Of a stretch of 64,000 nucleotides of DNA, positions 37,715 to 49,388 are shown piece by piece (positions within the stretch are counted from its first letter, which is position 1; each line of letters opens with the position of its first letter). Source of the DNA: Benincasa hispida (taxonomy: Eukaryota > Streptophyta > Magnoliopsida > Cucurbitales > Cucurbitaceae); the NCBI RefSeq assembly GCF_009727055.1, contig NC_052359.1, forward strand, positions 24,793,103-24,857,102, given 5' to 3'. Position numbers and translations under genes: made by a program. The notes under the pieces were generated by a model. It was not told the DNA's origin. It saw only the letters and a program-made list of their open reading frames with translations, and did no database searches.

Positions 37715-39464
37715 GGTCTAGAGCATGCTGAACGATCGTCTACCTACTGGAGTTTGCTACACGATGAAGACCTCCTGGCGGTTCAAGACCCGGTTCGCCT
37801 GTGAACCGGTTTGCTCGATGAAAAATGTAATAGATAGGGTTTTTCATTCCCGTTTTTTGGTTTAAAGGCTTATCTCGGTCCATTAATTTATTTGTTTAAC
37901 ACATGGAATGTATGTTTTATATGTCATATGGTATGCACATATAGAAAATCCCATCTTAGGTTATGGATTGATCATGCATCATCTCTTTATTGTAATTGTT
38001 ATAATTTAGAGAAGCATCATTTTTAATTATGTAAGTACATGCTCATGCATCATATAATATAAGAGTTATATTTATGCATGCATAAAAAGCATTAACATGC
38101 ATCATCTTTATATTAGAATTGTTATAGTATAAGGGTGAATGATAGCATTTTTGCTTGGTTATTACGCATTATATAAAAGTTATATAGTAATGACCGGACA
38201 TTGCATGAAGCATGACACATAGGTTACTTTATAATAGTTATAAACGCCTCGTTATGTGTAATGTTTTTTAGTTGTTTCTTTTTAAGAGTTAAAGAGAAAT
38301 TAGAACTAAAAGGAATAATAAAGACATGCATGCTCACTTAGGTTTAATTCATGGTTTTAAAATGTTTAATACTTGGATCACATAGACCTAAGATCACGGT
38401 TCTAATACGATTAGCAACCCTATGGTTTTAATCTTTTAATCAGTTTAATAGGATTAAATTGGCTAATAAAAGGTTAAAGGTTAGCAAATCTACTATAAGA
38501 GACCTTTTGTCTAAGGCGGGTTCTGTCTAGGCTGGGGTATTTAAGTTGTCGAAAACGTAACACCCCTACCTGGGAACTTACTTGGAAAGGTGAATTAGAT
38601 AGATTTGATGTGTATATGCAAGTTAAGGACAATCCATTAAAGTGTTTAAATGCGACTACTTGAACTTGTTTTATTTCATAAACAAATGTTGTTTATGAGT
38701 AGGCTTTAAAAAGACCGCTTAGACTAAAATCAGTAACCGGATTGTCTAGGTTAATGAAACCTTAGGTAGAACATTCAGTGGGAGGTACTTCGGGTATAAG
38801 ACGTTTCACTTAAACCTTTCATTTTTCTCCTAAAGTCCATACCGTGAGATCTATCCTCGACCTTGTGGCACCTTTGGTATATCCCCTCAACGGATGGTGT
38901 TTGGGTAGGTCAATATCAAGGTGCATGGAGAGAATATTCATAGTAAGTAGGAGCGGGAAGTGCAACAACATATCCCTCGGTCTCCCTCGTTAGGTTGAAT
39001 AAAGTTACTGCGCATCGCCTCGAGACACCCTAAGAGTGTCCTCCTAAAGGATGGCAGTTTTGCGCGTTTCTTTATTTGATCTCCTATAAGAGGATAAGGT
39101 AACTTAGTCTCTTGTCCTAATCTGTCTTTTTCCTATGGTAAGTGCATTGAGGCGGGACTCTGGCACTGAAAACGAGGGGTTACACTTACATGAAATAGTT
39201 AAAAGTTAACGATTCTGGACCGAAAAATGGTGGCTGTTAGATTCAGTTCTAAGAGTTGGTTCTGCCTAATGATGGAGAATGCCTCATCCCAGTGAAGGGG
39301 CAACTGATCACCCCACCGGTGGCGTTTGACCTGACTCACTGGGGCATCATTTTAAAATAGAAGTCTGTGACTTAGGGTACTTGAAACTGTTTTGCATAAT
39401 TGTTTTAAAAGTGGTTTAGCAAAATCTAATCAAGATTTGTTCGTATTTTCAGCAACATTTTCAA

Positions 39465-40256
39465 ATGGCTACAACCATCTTATCGTTGTTAAGTGCCGAA
39501 AAATTAACTGGCGACAACTTTTCAACATGGAAACATATGATCACGATGATCCTAATCATTGAGGATCTCATGTTCGCTCTCACGGAGGCTTGTCCTCCTA
39601 TTCTAGCTCCAAATGTCGCTCGAAATGTTCGGGAGGCATATGAGCAATGGACAAGGGCAAATGAGAAGGCCCGAGCCTATATCTTGGCAAGTCTTTCTGA
39701 CGTCTTAGCCAAGAAGCATGAGCCTATGGTCTCAGCCTGTGAGATCATGGAGTCCCTACGGGGGATGTTTGGACAACTGTCTGAACAGCTTATGCATGAG
39801 GCTCTTAAATACATATTCAACTCCAAAATGCAAGAAGGCACCTCTGTTCTTGAACATGTGCTAAACATGATGGTCCACTTTAATGTGGGGGAGTTGAATG
39901 GGTCTACCATCAATAAGGGCAGCCAGGTTAGCATAATCCTGCATTCTTTGCTGGAGAGTTTCCTGCACTTCGTTAGTAATGTGATTCTTAACAAAGTGAA
40001 ATATAACCTTACAACTCTCCTCAACGAGTTGCAGACATACCAATCTTTATTGAAAAGTAAGGAGAGGCAGAAGGGTGAGGCAAATATTGCTTCATCTTCA
40101 AGGACGTTCCATAGAGGTTCGACCTTAGGAACGAAGTCTGCACCTTCTACTTCTAACTCTACAAAGGGGAAGAAGAAGAAGGGTGGTAAGGAAAAGGGAA
40201 GGCACCTTCTAACCCACCGCCTGTCGCCCCGAGGAGGCGTCCACCAGTTGCTATAG
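39465..40256 (+). pseudogene. Copia gag (UBN2-type), frameshifted before the zinc knuckle
   Basis: The 263-codon frame starts MATTILSLLSAEKLTGDNFS and continues with LTGDNFSTWKHMITMIL, YEQWTRANEKARAYILASLS and MLQ-like helices, the UBN2/retrotran_gag pattern of plant copia Gag, which packages element RNA. The tail is lysine-rich (KGKKKKGGKEKG). A frameshift near 40200 moves the zinc knuckle into another frame at 40262: CFHCIQDGRWKKNYPRY, where the usual His and last Cys are replaced (Arg, Tyr). The capsid part looks intact, but the nucleocapsid is broken. Confidence 0.92.
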
Positions 40257-43200
40257 GAAAGTGTTTCCATTGCATCCAAGATGGACGTTGGAAGAAGAAC
40301 TATCCTCGGTATTTGAAGGAGAAGAAAGCAGCCAAGGCTAAGGCCAATGTGGATAAAGGTAAATGTGATTTACTTGTGCTCGAAACTTGTTTAGTGGAGA
40401 ATGATGGTTCTGCCTGGATAATTGATTTAGGCGCCACTAAAAATGTTTGTTCTTCTTTTTAGATGATTAGATCTTGGTGACATCTAAAGGCTAGTGAGAT
40501 GACGATGTGAGTAGGCACCAGGCACGTCGTCTCAGCTGTGGCAGTGGGAGGACTCCAGTCAACTTTACAGAATAGGTTTCTAATTTCAAATGATGTATAT
40601 ATTGTTCCTGAACTAAAAAAGAACCTTATTTCTGTAAAGTGCTTATTGCAATGTAAATACACTGTTTCTTTTAATTTGAGTAAAGCGTTTATTCATAAAG
40701 ATGTTGTTTTTATTTGCATAGCAAATCTGAAATCGAATTTATATGTGCTAAGGCCGTTAGCCATTAATTCCCTCCATAATACTGAGATGTTCAGAACTGC
40801 GGTAACTGAATCAAAACATCAACAAATTTCTCCAAAAGAAAATGCCCAACTTTGGCATCTATGTTTAAGGCATATCAATCTCAATAGGATTGAGAGATTG
40901 GTAAAGAATGGACTTCTAAGTGAGTTAGAAAAAAATTCTTTACCTGTGTGGGAATCTTACCTTGAGGGTAAGATGACTAAACGACCTTTTACTGGAAAAG
41001 GTTTTAGAGCCAAGGAGCCTTTTGAGTTAGTACATTCTGACCTTTATGGTCCTATGAATGTGCGAGCCCGAGGTGGCTATGAGTATTTTATCAGTTTTAC
41101 TAATGATTACTCTAGGTACGGGTATGTTTATCTTNNNNNNNNNNNNNNNNNNNNNNNNNNNNNNNNNNNNNNNNNNNNNNNNNNNNNNNNNNNNNNNNNN
41201 NNNNNNNNNNNNNNNNNNNNNNNNNNNNNNNNNNNNNNNNNNNNNNNNNNNNNNNNNNNNNNNNNNNNNNNNNNNNNNNNNNNNNNNNNNNNNNNNNNNN
41301 NNNNNNNNNNNNNNNNNNNNNNNNNNNNNNNNNNNNNNNNNNNNNNNNNNNNNNNNNNNNNNNNNNNNNNNNNNNNNNNNNNNNCCTTACCGGACTCGTT
41401 TTGGGGTTTTGCAGTGGAGACTGCAATGTACATACTCGACTGTGTTCCCTCTAAGAGTGTTGCAAGAATACCTCTGGAGTTGGGGAATGGGCGTAAAACT
41501 AGTTTACGTCATTTCCACATTTGGGGTTGCCCTGCACATGTGCTTGAGGTTAATCCCAAGAAGTTGGAATCATGGTCGAGATTGTGCCTCTTTGTAGGCT
41601 ACGCCATAGGTACACGAGGGGGTTATTTTTATGATCCAATGAAAAATAGGGTGTTTGTTTCAACAAATGCTACTTTCCTTGAAGAGGATCATATAAGGGA
41701 GCACAGTCCACGGAGCAAAGTCGCGTTGCGTGAGCTTTCCAATGAAACTACTGAAACGTCGACAAGAGTTGTTGAAGAGCCTGCTACATCAACAAGAGTT
41801 GTTGATGTGAGTTCATCCGGTAGGTCGGTTCTACCTCAAGAGTTGAGGGAACCTCGACGTAGAGGGAGGGTTGCAAACCCACTCGTTTGTTATTTGTGTT
41901 TCACGGAAATCCTTGCTATGGTAGTAGATGGCGACGTTGAGGATCCGTTGTCTTATAAGAAGGCAATGGAGGATGTTGACCGGGATGAATGGGTTAAGGC
42001 CATGGATCTCGAGATGAAGTCGGTGTACTTCAACTCAGTATGGGATCTTGTACGTTCGCCTGATGGATCTACAAGCGCAAACAAGGTGCTGATGGGAAGG
42101 TACAGACCTTCAAAGCTCGACTTGTGGCAAAGGGTTATACCCAGGTAGAGGGAGTTGACTATGAGGAGACTTTCTCACTTGTTGCCATGTTAAAGTTGAT
42201 CCGCATCTTCCTGTCCATTGCAGCTTATTATAATTATGAGATCTTGCAAATGGACATCAAGACGGTTTTTTCTGAATGGCAATCTTGAGAAGACCATTTA
42301 TATGGTGCAGCCCGAGGGATTCATAGCCCAAGGTCAAGAGCAAAAGGTTTACAGACTGAATCAGTCCATTTATGGACTGAAATAGGCATCTCGATCTTGG
42401 AACATACGATTTGATGCTGCGATCAAGTCGTATGGCTTTGACCAAAATGTTGATAAACCTTGTGTCTACAAGAAGATCATCAACGCTTCAGTAGTCTTCT
42501 TAGTGTTGTATGTAGATGATATCCTACTCATTAGGAATGATGTAAGTCTATTGATTGTAGTTAAGAACTGGCTAGCGACCCAATTCCAAATGAAAGATTT
42601 GGGAGAGGCTCAGTTTGTTCTAGGTATACAGATCTTTCAGGGTCGTAAAAATAACATGCTAGCACTGTTTCAGGCATCGTACATTGACAAGATGTTACTC
42701 AAGTACTCGATGAAGGAATCCAAGAGGGGCCTACTGCCGTATAGGCATGGAGTCACTTTGTCTAAGGAAATGTGTCCTAAGACGTCTCAAGAGGTTGAGG
42801 ATATGAGACGGGTCCCATATGCATCTGTCGTTGGCAGTTTGATGTACGCGATGCTTTGTATTCATCCAGACATCTGCTATATTATGGGCATAGTCAGTAG
42901 GTATCAGTCTAACCTAGGCCAGGGTCACTAAACCGTAGTGAAGAACATCATCCTCAAGTATCTTCAAAGAACGAGGGACTACATGCTCGTGTATGGTTCA
43001 AGGGATTTGATCCTTACAGGATACACGAATTCTAACTTTCAGACTGATAAGAACTCTCGCAAGTCCACATCAGGGTCAGTCTTTACTCTTAACGGAGGAG
43101 CTATAGTATGGTGAAGCACTAAGCAGGGTGCATCGCCGACTCCACTATGGAGGCGGAGTACGTAGTGGCTTGCGAAGCTGCTAAGGAGACCGTCTCAGAA

Positions 43201-43493
43201 AGTTTTTGACAGACCTAGAAGTTGTTCTATATATGTCTAGGCCCATTACCCTCTATTGTGATAATAGTGGGACGGTGGCAAACTCCAAGGAGCCAAGGAG
43301 TCACTGGCACGGTAAACACATAGAGCGGAAGTATCATCTGATCAGCGAGATAGTGCATCGAGGGGACGTGATCGTTACACAGATTGCTTCGGAGCAAAAT
43401 GTTGCTGACCTGTTTACAAAGGCTCTCACAGCTACAGTGTTTGAGGGTCACCAACGGAGCATGGGTCTACAGGATCGCCCGCGGCTAAACTAG
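40257..43493 (+). pseudogene. Ty1/copia pol (protease, integrase, RT, RNase H), inactive
   Basis: Domains in order: protease AWIIDLGATKNVCSS (about 40410; the DSGA box is DLGA), followed by a stop. GAG-pre-integrase LWHLCLRHINLNRIERL and integrase LVHSDLYGPMNVRARGGYEY run through a 250-N gap to 41385 onward. RT has an early 25-bp deletion near 42065 against element 1, a frameshift at 42266, a CAG-to-TAG stop at 42383, and an intact LYVDDILL box at 42503. RNase H (CDNSGTVANSKEPRSHW, NVADLFTKALTATVFEGH) ends at 43493, with a CGA-to-TGA stop at 43112. It is highly similar to the relic at 1-2515. Confidence 0.94.
41135..41384. other. Assembly gap (250 N)
   Basis: The gap falls inside the copia integrase. 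In the sister element the same interval is 81-335, 255 bp, so the stated size is close to right and about 250 bp of integrase is missing. Confidence 0.98.
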
Positions 43494-43580
43494 GGAAAGT
43501 GGGAGATTTTTTTGTACTGGGCTTTTATGCCCTAGTTTATTGTTTTGTACTATGTTTTTTGTACACCCCACATCGTTTTA

Positions 43581-43595
43581 GGACAAGTGGGAGAT
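43581..43595 (+). promoter_or_regulatory. Polypurine tract of copia element 2
   Basis: ggacaagtgggagat directly precedes the 3' LTR start tgttggagttgatgcc and matches the tract at 2610-2624. Confidence 0.78.
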
Positions 43596-45648
43596 TGTTG
43601 GAGTTGATGCCCTAAATTCTCATGTCCTATAGTATTTAAACAGTATATACGAACAACTATGATTGTTAATATATGATATTTACTTCACATCTTGTTGTTT
43701 TGCTCGATTATTTGTTTTATTTGCTTTACCACAAACCAATAAAAATAAAATCCCTGGTTATCTGTATGTGACTCAAGCATGTATGTGGTGATAAAGAAGT
43801 GGATCATGTCTTGAGTGATAACCAAAATGACCTGTAGTATGGATATAGGAGGGAAACCTTATCCTGGTAATGCTATGGACGCGACCCGCTTTGTGGAATG
43901 GTCACAAATGTTGTGATTTGCTACAGATGGTCTAATCTTGATCATTTGTGTTGGAGACATGCGAGTGGGGGCGTCCTATACAAATAGTTTGTATAAGACC
44001 TAATCACAAAGTGTCAATGTCTCGTTATATAACACCGTTCATGACAGAGACTTCACTTCACTAGGATGACCATAGGTAACATGACCTCAATCCTGAGTGA
44101 GTTGGGAACTCCTGCCATTGAGAGCGGTCCTTTGATTTGTATTGGTGTGAGTGGCCAGGTCGCCGAATTCAACTCACCATTTTGGGGATTGGTCTGATTT
44201 GGGAGCTGGGAACTCAGCTACATAAGATGGAATTCACTCCTCCCCCGAGGTAGGAGTAAGTAATAGATGGCTTCATTAAAGGCTGATTTCGGAGCTTAAA
44301 CGATGTGGCGCCACACATCTTCTCTTGGCCCGAGAGGTGTTCATACATAGTTGGACTATGTTGTATTATTCATTAGAGGAATCACTGGTACTTAATGAGT
44401 GAGATGTAACTATAGGAGCAAAACGATAAATTGACCCAACTGTACTACGAGCATCTATGAAGGGTCATCGTACTCATTATTGGTTATATCCGATGGACAC
44501 AAGAAATATATCTGTGGTAAGAAGAGTTCAACTGTTGGTCTTAGTGGAATCACAGCAGTTAATGAATGGTGATCTTGTGGCTAGAGTTTAGTCAACTATT
44601 TAAGTACCGTTGGAGTTTCAAGCCACAGGTCCATTAGGTCACCTGGGTAGCTTCGATAAAGTTGAGAAACCAGTGTTTGGGTTAATTTGAAATGTTCAAA
44701 TTGACAAAGAGAATTCAATTATATATGATATATATTGGATTAGTTATATTATATATGATATAATTGGCTAAAAGTAATGAGATACATTATTTTGGAGGAA
44801 ATTAGATATAAATATGATTTATATCAAGAAGAGGAGAAAATACTATAGTAGATATATGATATCAAATTATAGGATATAAATATAATATGATTATATTTAT
44901 TAATTAAATTAATTGATTAATTATTTGATAATTAACCGATTGATCCATATTCGGACGTGGGAAGTGGGGCTGCGAAGGTTATGGTAACCGGCGTATTAAA
45001 GTAACGAAAATTGTTTTCATTATTATTTAATTGTGCATTCGTATCGCCCATGCCTAAAAAGAATCCGTGAAAGAGTGATTGTAAGAGCCTATACGATAGA
45101 AGCTCGTTCGTCTAAACGATCGTCTACTTCATGCGTTCTCTAAATGATCGTATCATCTTCTAAACGATCTTTCAGTTTTTCCTAAACGATCGTGTAGCTT
45201 TACTATACGATAAGCATTTTCGCTATATGATAGCAGAGTTAATCTCCCACTTGCTTCATCTATACGACGTCTTCTTCTTCGTCCTCTACCAAACTCACCA
45301 GAGCCCACTCTTTGGGTTTTTGACGCCGAGGATACCCAGTTTCTCTTGCGGTAGTGTCGTCCCTACGACATTGTTCGTGTACTCTCGCATCGTGCTGTTG
45401 CAGTCGACATACTTACCGGGTGCTGGTAGATCAGTCAGAGGTTTTCCGCTTTTTTGGGTTCAGTCGTTCGAAGAGTGTCTTCATCTGGTATGAACCCTTT
45501 CCTTGTGTTTTATTATATTTTGAGCATGCCGATGATGAGTTTAATATGCATAACTGTTTGTAAGGAATGTATATCGTTTATGTTTCAGTTACTGTGAAAT
45601 CAGAGCGATCTAAGCCCGCTCATGGAACTCTCGGTATGAGATCTTTCA
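43596..45648 (+). repeat. 3' LTR of copia element 2 (2053 bp)
   Basis: Starts tgttggagttgatgccctaa and ends gagatctttca. The right target duplication, cgttt, follows at 45649-45653. It carries the CGATCG cluster at about 45100-45240. Visible differences from the 5' LTR show that the insertion is not recent, but part of the difference may be assembly error in the 5' copy. Confidence 0.93.
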
Positions 45649-47112
45649 CGTTTATCATGCTATTGTCCTGTCCTGATATTCATCTAATATGCTAGCATAT
45701 ATCTAGTGTCTGGCCCGTGGGCAGTTCCAGTAGTAAGATTACTTACTCAAAATTATGTCTAAGTGACAAACAAATTAATCTTCCTTCTAGCTTAGATAAA
45801 TCTTGAATCAGGCCTAAACATAATCCAAATTTACAATTAATAAAAAGAGCTTAGTTCCAATAACTAAATTAACCAAATAATTTCCAATAATTTTACCCAA
45901 AGTGTGTTGGTCCGAACATCACCTCATGCTACAAAATCAATATATCCCAACAATTCTAGTCACAAATCCAACCTTTAATCTCGATGGACAGCCGTTTTGA
46001 ACCTTCAATTCCAACCTTTTATATCACAACTGAATCAATAAATAAGCCATTATTTAGTGGGTATCCAAAAATGATCAACAAAGACCAGAAACTTACCCAA
46101 AAGCTTGTCGAAACCACTTCCAAATCCTCTTGACATCACACTTTTAACTTCAAAGCTTCTCCAAAACTTGATTTTAAAGCCCAAACAAATGTGTATCAAT
46201 AAATTGAAGCAAAACATCATTGGCTAAGAAATCCAATTAAAATAGCACAATCTTACCAAATCGATAGATCCGGTGATGGCAAGAGTGAACGATGCTTAAG
46301 TAGTGGCTGGACGGAGGACATAAAGAAGAAAGTGATGCAGCGGCTTCGGGCGGCATTGGACGGGCTCGCGAATGGCAGACGCGAATAGCCAGGCTTTAGA
46401 TCTAAGTGGACGTACAACTAGAGGCTCCCAAACGCCGTGGGCGATGGACGCTCATGGCTGGGGCCTTCAGATGTAATGCGTGGCTGGGCTGGAGCAGATG
46501 GGCGCGGCTGGCGGACGAGGCTGGGCGGCGTTTGAGGGAAGGGACGCGGTGAATGGCTTCATATCTGGCAAACTCGATGGCCCCTCCGCTCGTCGAATGG
46601 TGGCAGTTGCTACGGCGGTGTTGGCGGCGTGAAGAGAAGCAAAAACGAGAAGGGAGGGGGGGTCGCGTGAAGGTAGAAGAAGAAAGGGGAAAGAGATAAG
46701 AAAATAAATAAAAATAAATAAATAATATAATATAATATAATATAATATATTTATTTTATTTTATTCTATTCTATTGTATTNCTATTCTATTGTATTTTAT
46801 TTTATGTTAGTTTATTTCTTCCTTTCAACACTTGTTCTTTTTCCCTTTCTTTTTTCCTCCAACAACTTCCAATTCAAAACTTAGCCACTTTTTTCCAAAA
46901 TGACTTCAATTTTCGACAATAACTCCAAAATTAAATTCAGATGACAAAATTCCAAATTTCACAATTTTCTCTAATTAAAAAATTAAATTGAAATATCCTT
47001 TTATTAGTAAATACAACTCATTAATCCAATTAAATTTCCAAAATTCCAAAAATACCCTTTAATACTAGAAATTACCGAAAGTATAATAGGAACAAAAATT
47101 TTGGACGTTACA
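45649..47112 (-). repeat. 5' LTR of gypsy element B, outer part
   Basis: Resumes the gypsy LTR after the copia insertion, beginning with the duplicated cgttt and continuing tatcatgctattgtcctgtc, as at 29507-29527 in the uninterrupted copy. It ends gttaca at 47112. Bases 46320-46360 give the true sequence across the adapter artefact of the left copy. The ATTTT-rich run at 46690-46810 includes a lone N. Confidence 0.87.
46781..46781. other. Single-N contig join with duplicated flanks
   Basis: ctattctattgtatt stands immediately before the N and again immediately after it. The left LTR copy (30620-30665) has no such doubling, so the two sides are overlapping contig ends that were not merged. Confidence 0.85.
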
Positions 47113-48576
47113 TTCTACCTTGTATTCCAACAATACAATTACATCAAATAAATAAACATTATACATTTAAGATCTATCAACTCAATATATTCATTAAAAA
47201 TCCATATGTTAAACTATGAACACTCCTCACAAATTACAACAATATTTTTCTTTCACATGTACATGCACAAAATAAAATCTCAACTATCGCTTTTGTATAC
47301 AAAACTAAACTTTCAACAAACACAAAAGTGACAAATTGTTTAATAAATTCTCAACAAAGTACATTATTTAATCTATACATTGAGCTTTGAAGTCTAAAGA
47401 TTGAGAACTAAGGGTCAGGCAAGCCATGTTTAAGCAAGTCAACTTGCAAAATAGAATAAAGGACGATAACATCAAATTTCAAAATATATAAATAAGTGTT
47501 AAAGTACAACAACGTAATCCAACCTATGAAAAGTTCAATAATAATGGTTACAAAATGCAAATTCCAGCAACTATGTAACAATTCCAAAAGAGTTTCAAGG
47601 CCTTAATACCTATCAAAACGTCCAAACATCGTTAACTTTATTGGACAGTAGCTCCAATCCCTTGAAATCTTTGAATTGAACATCAAAAATTAAAAATAAC
47701 TCAATTATTAAACCAATACTTCAATGGGTAACAATATTAGTAACCTCCAAACTTACCAAAACCTTGTCAAGATCGGTTTCAAACCTATTGGGCAGCAACT
47801 GAACTCCTTGCAACACTTCAAAATCAATCTCATCATCAAACATTCAAACAAGTAAATCATTACAGAAGATGGTACATTAAAACCCAAATCACAAATTCAT
47901 TCAAATACATCCAAAACATATATCCGAATCTATGACAGTGGCTCCAACCCTGCACAACATGCTTCCAATTTTCAAACTCCACTACAACCTAAATCTATGA
48001 CCCAAACATAATGGGTTTTTATCAGAATTAACCCAAAAGCAAACAATAATCAAGATTATGCATATAAACCAACAAAATTACCAAACCTTACCCAAAACAA
48101 GGATTGAGGGTATTCGGCTACAGATTTGGGCGGGGCTGAAGCGACAGAAGTGATTGGGGGCGTTCGGCTACAAATCTGGGCGACGCTGAAGACTCGCGAA
48201 CAATGTGCACAACTGGCCGGCTGGCACGGCTGAGTAGACGGCGAGGGAGCTGAGCAGACGACGAGGGAGAGGGCTGGTGCGGCTGAGCAGACAACGGAAT
48301 GAAAAACTCAATAACAGTGGAGCGAACGGAAGCGAGAGGAGAATGAAGGCTGATAACGACTAGGGCTCTCGGGCGCACGGAAGAAGAAAAATATTGAGGG
48401 GAAGGGGAAGGTCGTGGGTGAGATGGTGAAGAAGGAAAGAAAGAGTTTTTAATTTGAGAGAGGGAAATAAAAATGGGAGAGGAAAATATTATTTTATTTG
48501 ATATTTTGGTAGGAGGGAAACCAAATTTGAGAGGGAAATGAAAATGGGAGAGTGAGGGAAACAAAAAATAAAGTCT
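47113..48576 (-). repeat. Diverged LTR-like sequence, related to gypsy B LTR
   Basis: The flank begins ttctacc, like the polypurine side of the left LTR, and then diverges. Further on, blocks such as aacttaccaaaaccttgtcaa (47750) parallel aacttacccaaaagcttgtc in the B LTR, and a GC-richer 'ggctgaag...gcggctgagcagacg' part (48120-48310) occupies the same relative place. The long minus frame 48118-48564 is low-complexity Ser/Pro-rich and is not supported as a gene. Confidence 0.4.
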
Positions 48577-49365
48577 CTACACGATCGTTGAGTAAAGTAA
48601 AAGAAGAGAGAAAGAGTTTTTAATTTGAGAGGGAAATGAAAAATAAAGTCTCTACACGATCGCTGATTAAAAAATAAGGTCTCTACAAGATTGCTTAGCT
48701 CTGCTACACGATCGCTGAGTAACACTAAACGATCGCCCATAAACACCCTACGATTGCTTACCCGAAACTATACGATCGCTTACAAAACATTACACGATCA
48801 CTTACCAGTTTCTATATGATCGCCTACCAAATGCTATATGATCATCTACCAAAAGCTATACGATCACTGAGTAATACTAGACGATCGCCCACAAACACCC
48901 CGTGATCGCTTACCCTGAACTATACCATCGCTTAAAAAATATTATACGATTGCCTACCAAATGCTATACGATCGCCTACCAAATGTTACACGATCGCTGA
49001 GTAACACTAGGTGATCGTCCACAAACACCCCGCAATTGCTTACCCAAAACTACACGATTGCTTGCAAAACATTACACGATCGCTTACCAGTTTCTATACG
49101 ATCACCTACCAAATGCTATACGATCGCCTACCAAATGCTACACGATCGCTGAGCGCTGCTACACGATCACTGAGTAACACTAAACGATTGCCCACAAACA
49201 CCCCCGCAATCACTTACTCGGAACTACACGATCGCTTACAAAACATTACACGATTGCTTACTAGTTTCTATATGATCGCCTACCAAATGCTATACAATCG
49301 CTACCAAATACAACACGATTGTTGAGCTCTACTACATGATCGCTTAGTAGAAGTAGACGATGAGC
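48577..49365. repeat. CGATCG-palindrome array (about 790 bp)
   Basis: Dozens of short units of 15-25 bp are centred on (t)acgatcgc, with partial forms acgattgc and atgatcgc; for example tacacgatcgctgagtaac, aaacgatcgcccataaacac and tatacgatcgcttacaaaac. A higher-order pattern starts at the 'cgatcgctga' phrase at 48709, 48861, 48991 and 49164 (spacing 152, 130, 173). The open frame 49011-49325 is repeat-driven. The core word is shared with copia LTRs and the copia leader. Confidence 0.92.
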
Positions 49366-49388
49366 GGCACATAATTGTAGGCCTATCA

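Larger units (their letters stand above)
36816..39464 (+). other. Long 5' leader of copia element 2
   Basis: A leader of about 2.65 kb separates the primer-binding site from gag, unusually long for a copia element. It holds a CGATCG-rich tandem repeat (37307-37676), an adapter artefact (37677-37714) and then AT-rich, gene-free sequence with catgcat words (37920-38350). No plus-strand ORF was recognised. The true length is uncertain because the adapter marks a suspect join. Confidence 0.7.

Noticed and set aside
39677..40279. 200-codon minus open frame
   Set aside because: Antisense shadow of the copia gag, which has clear family residues on the plus strand.
48118..48564. 148-codon minus open frame rich in Ser and Pro
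   Set aside because: Low-complexity LTR-like sequence with no domain; its homologous part in the gypsy B LTR is non-coding.
49011..49325. 104-codon plus open frame
   Set aside because: Driven by the CGATCG array; the peptide is a repeat translation.
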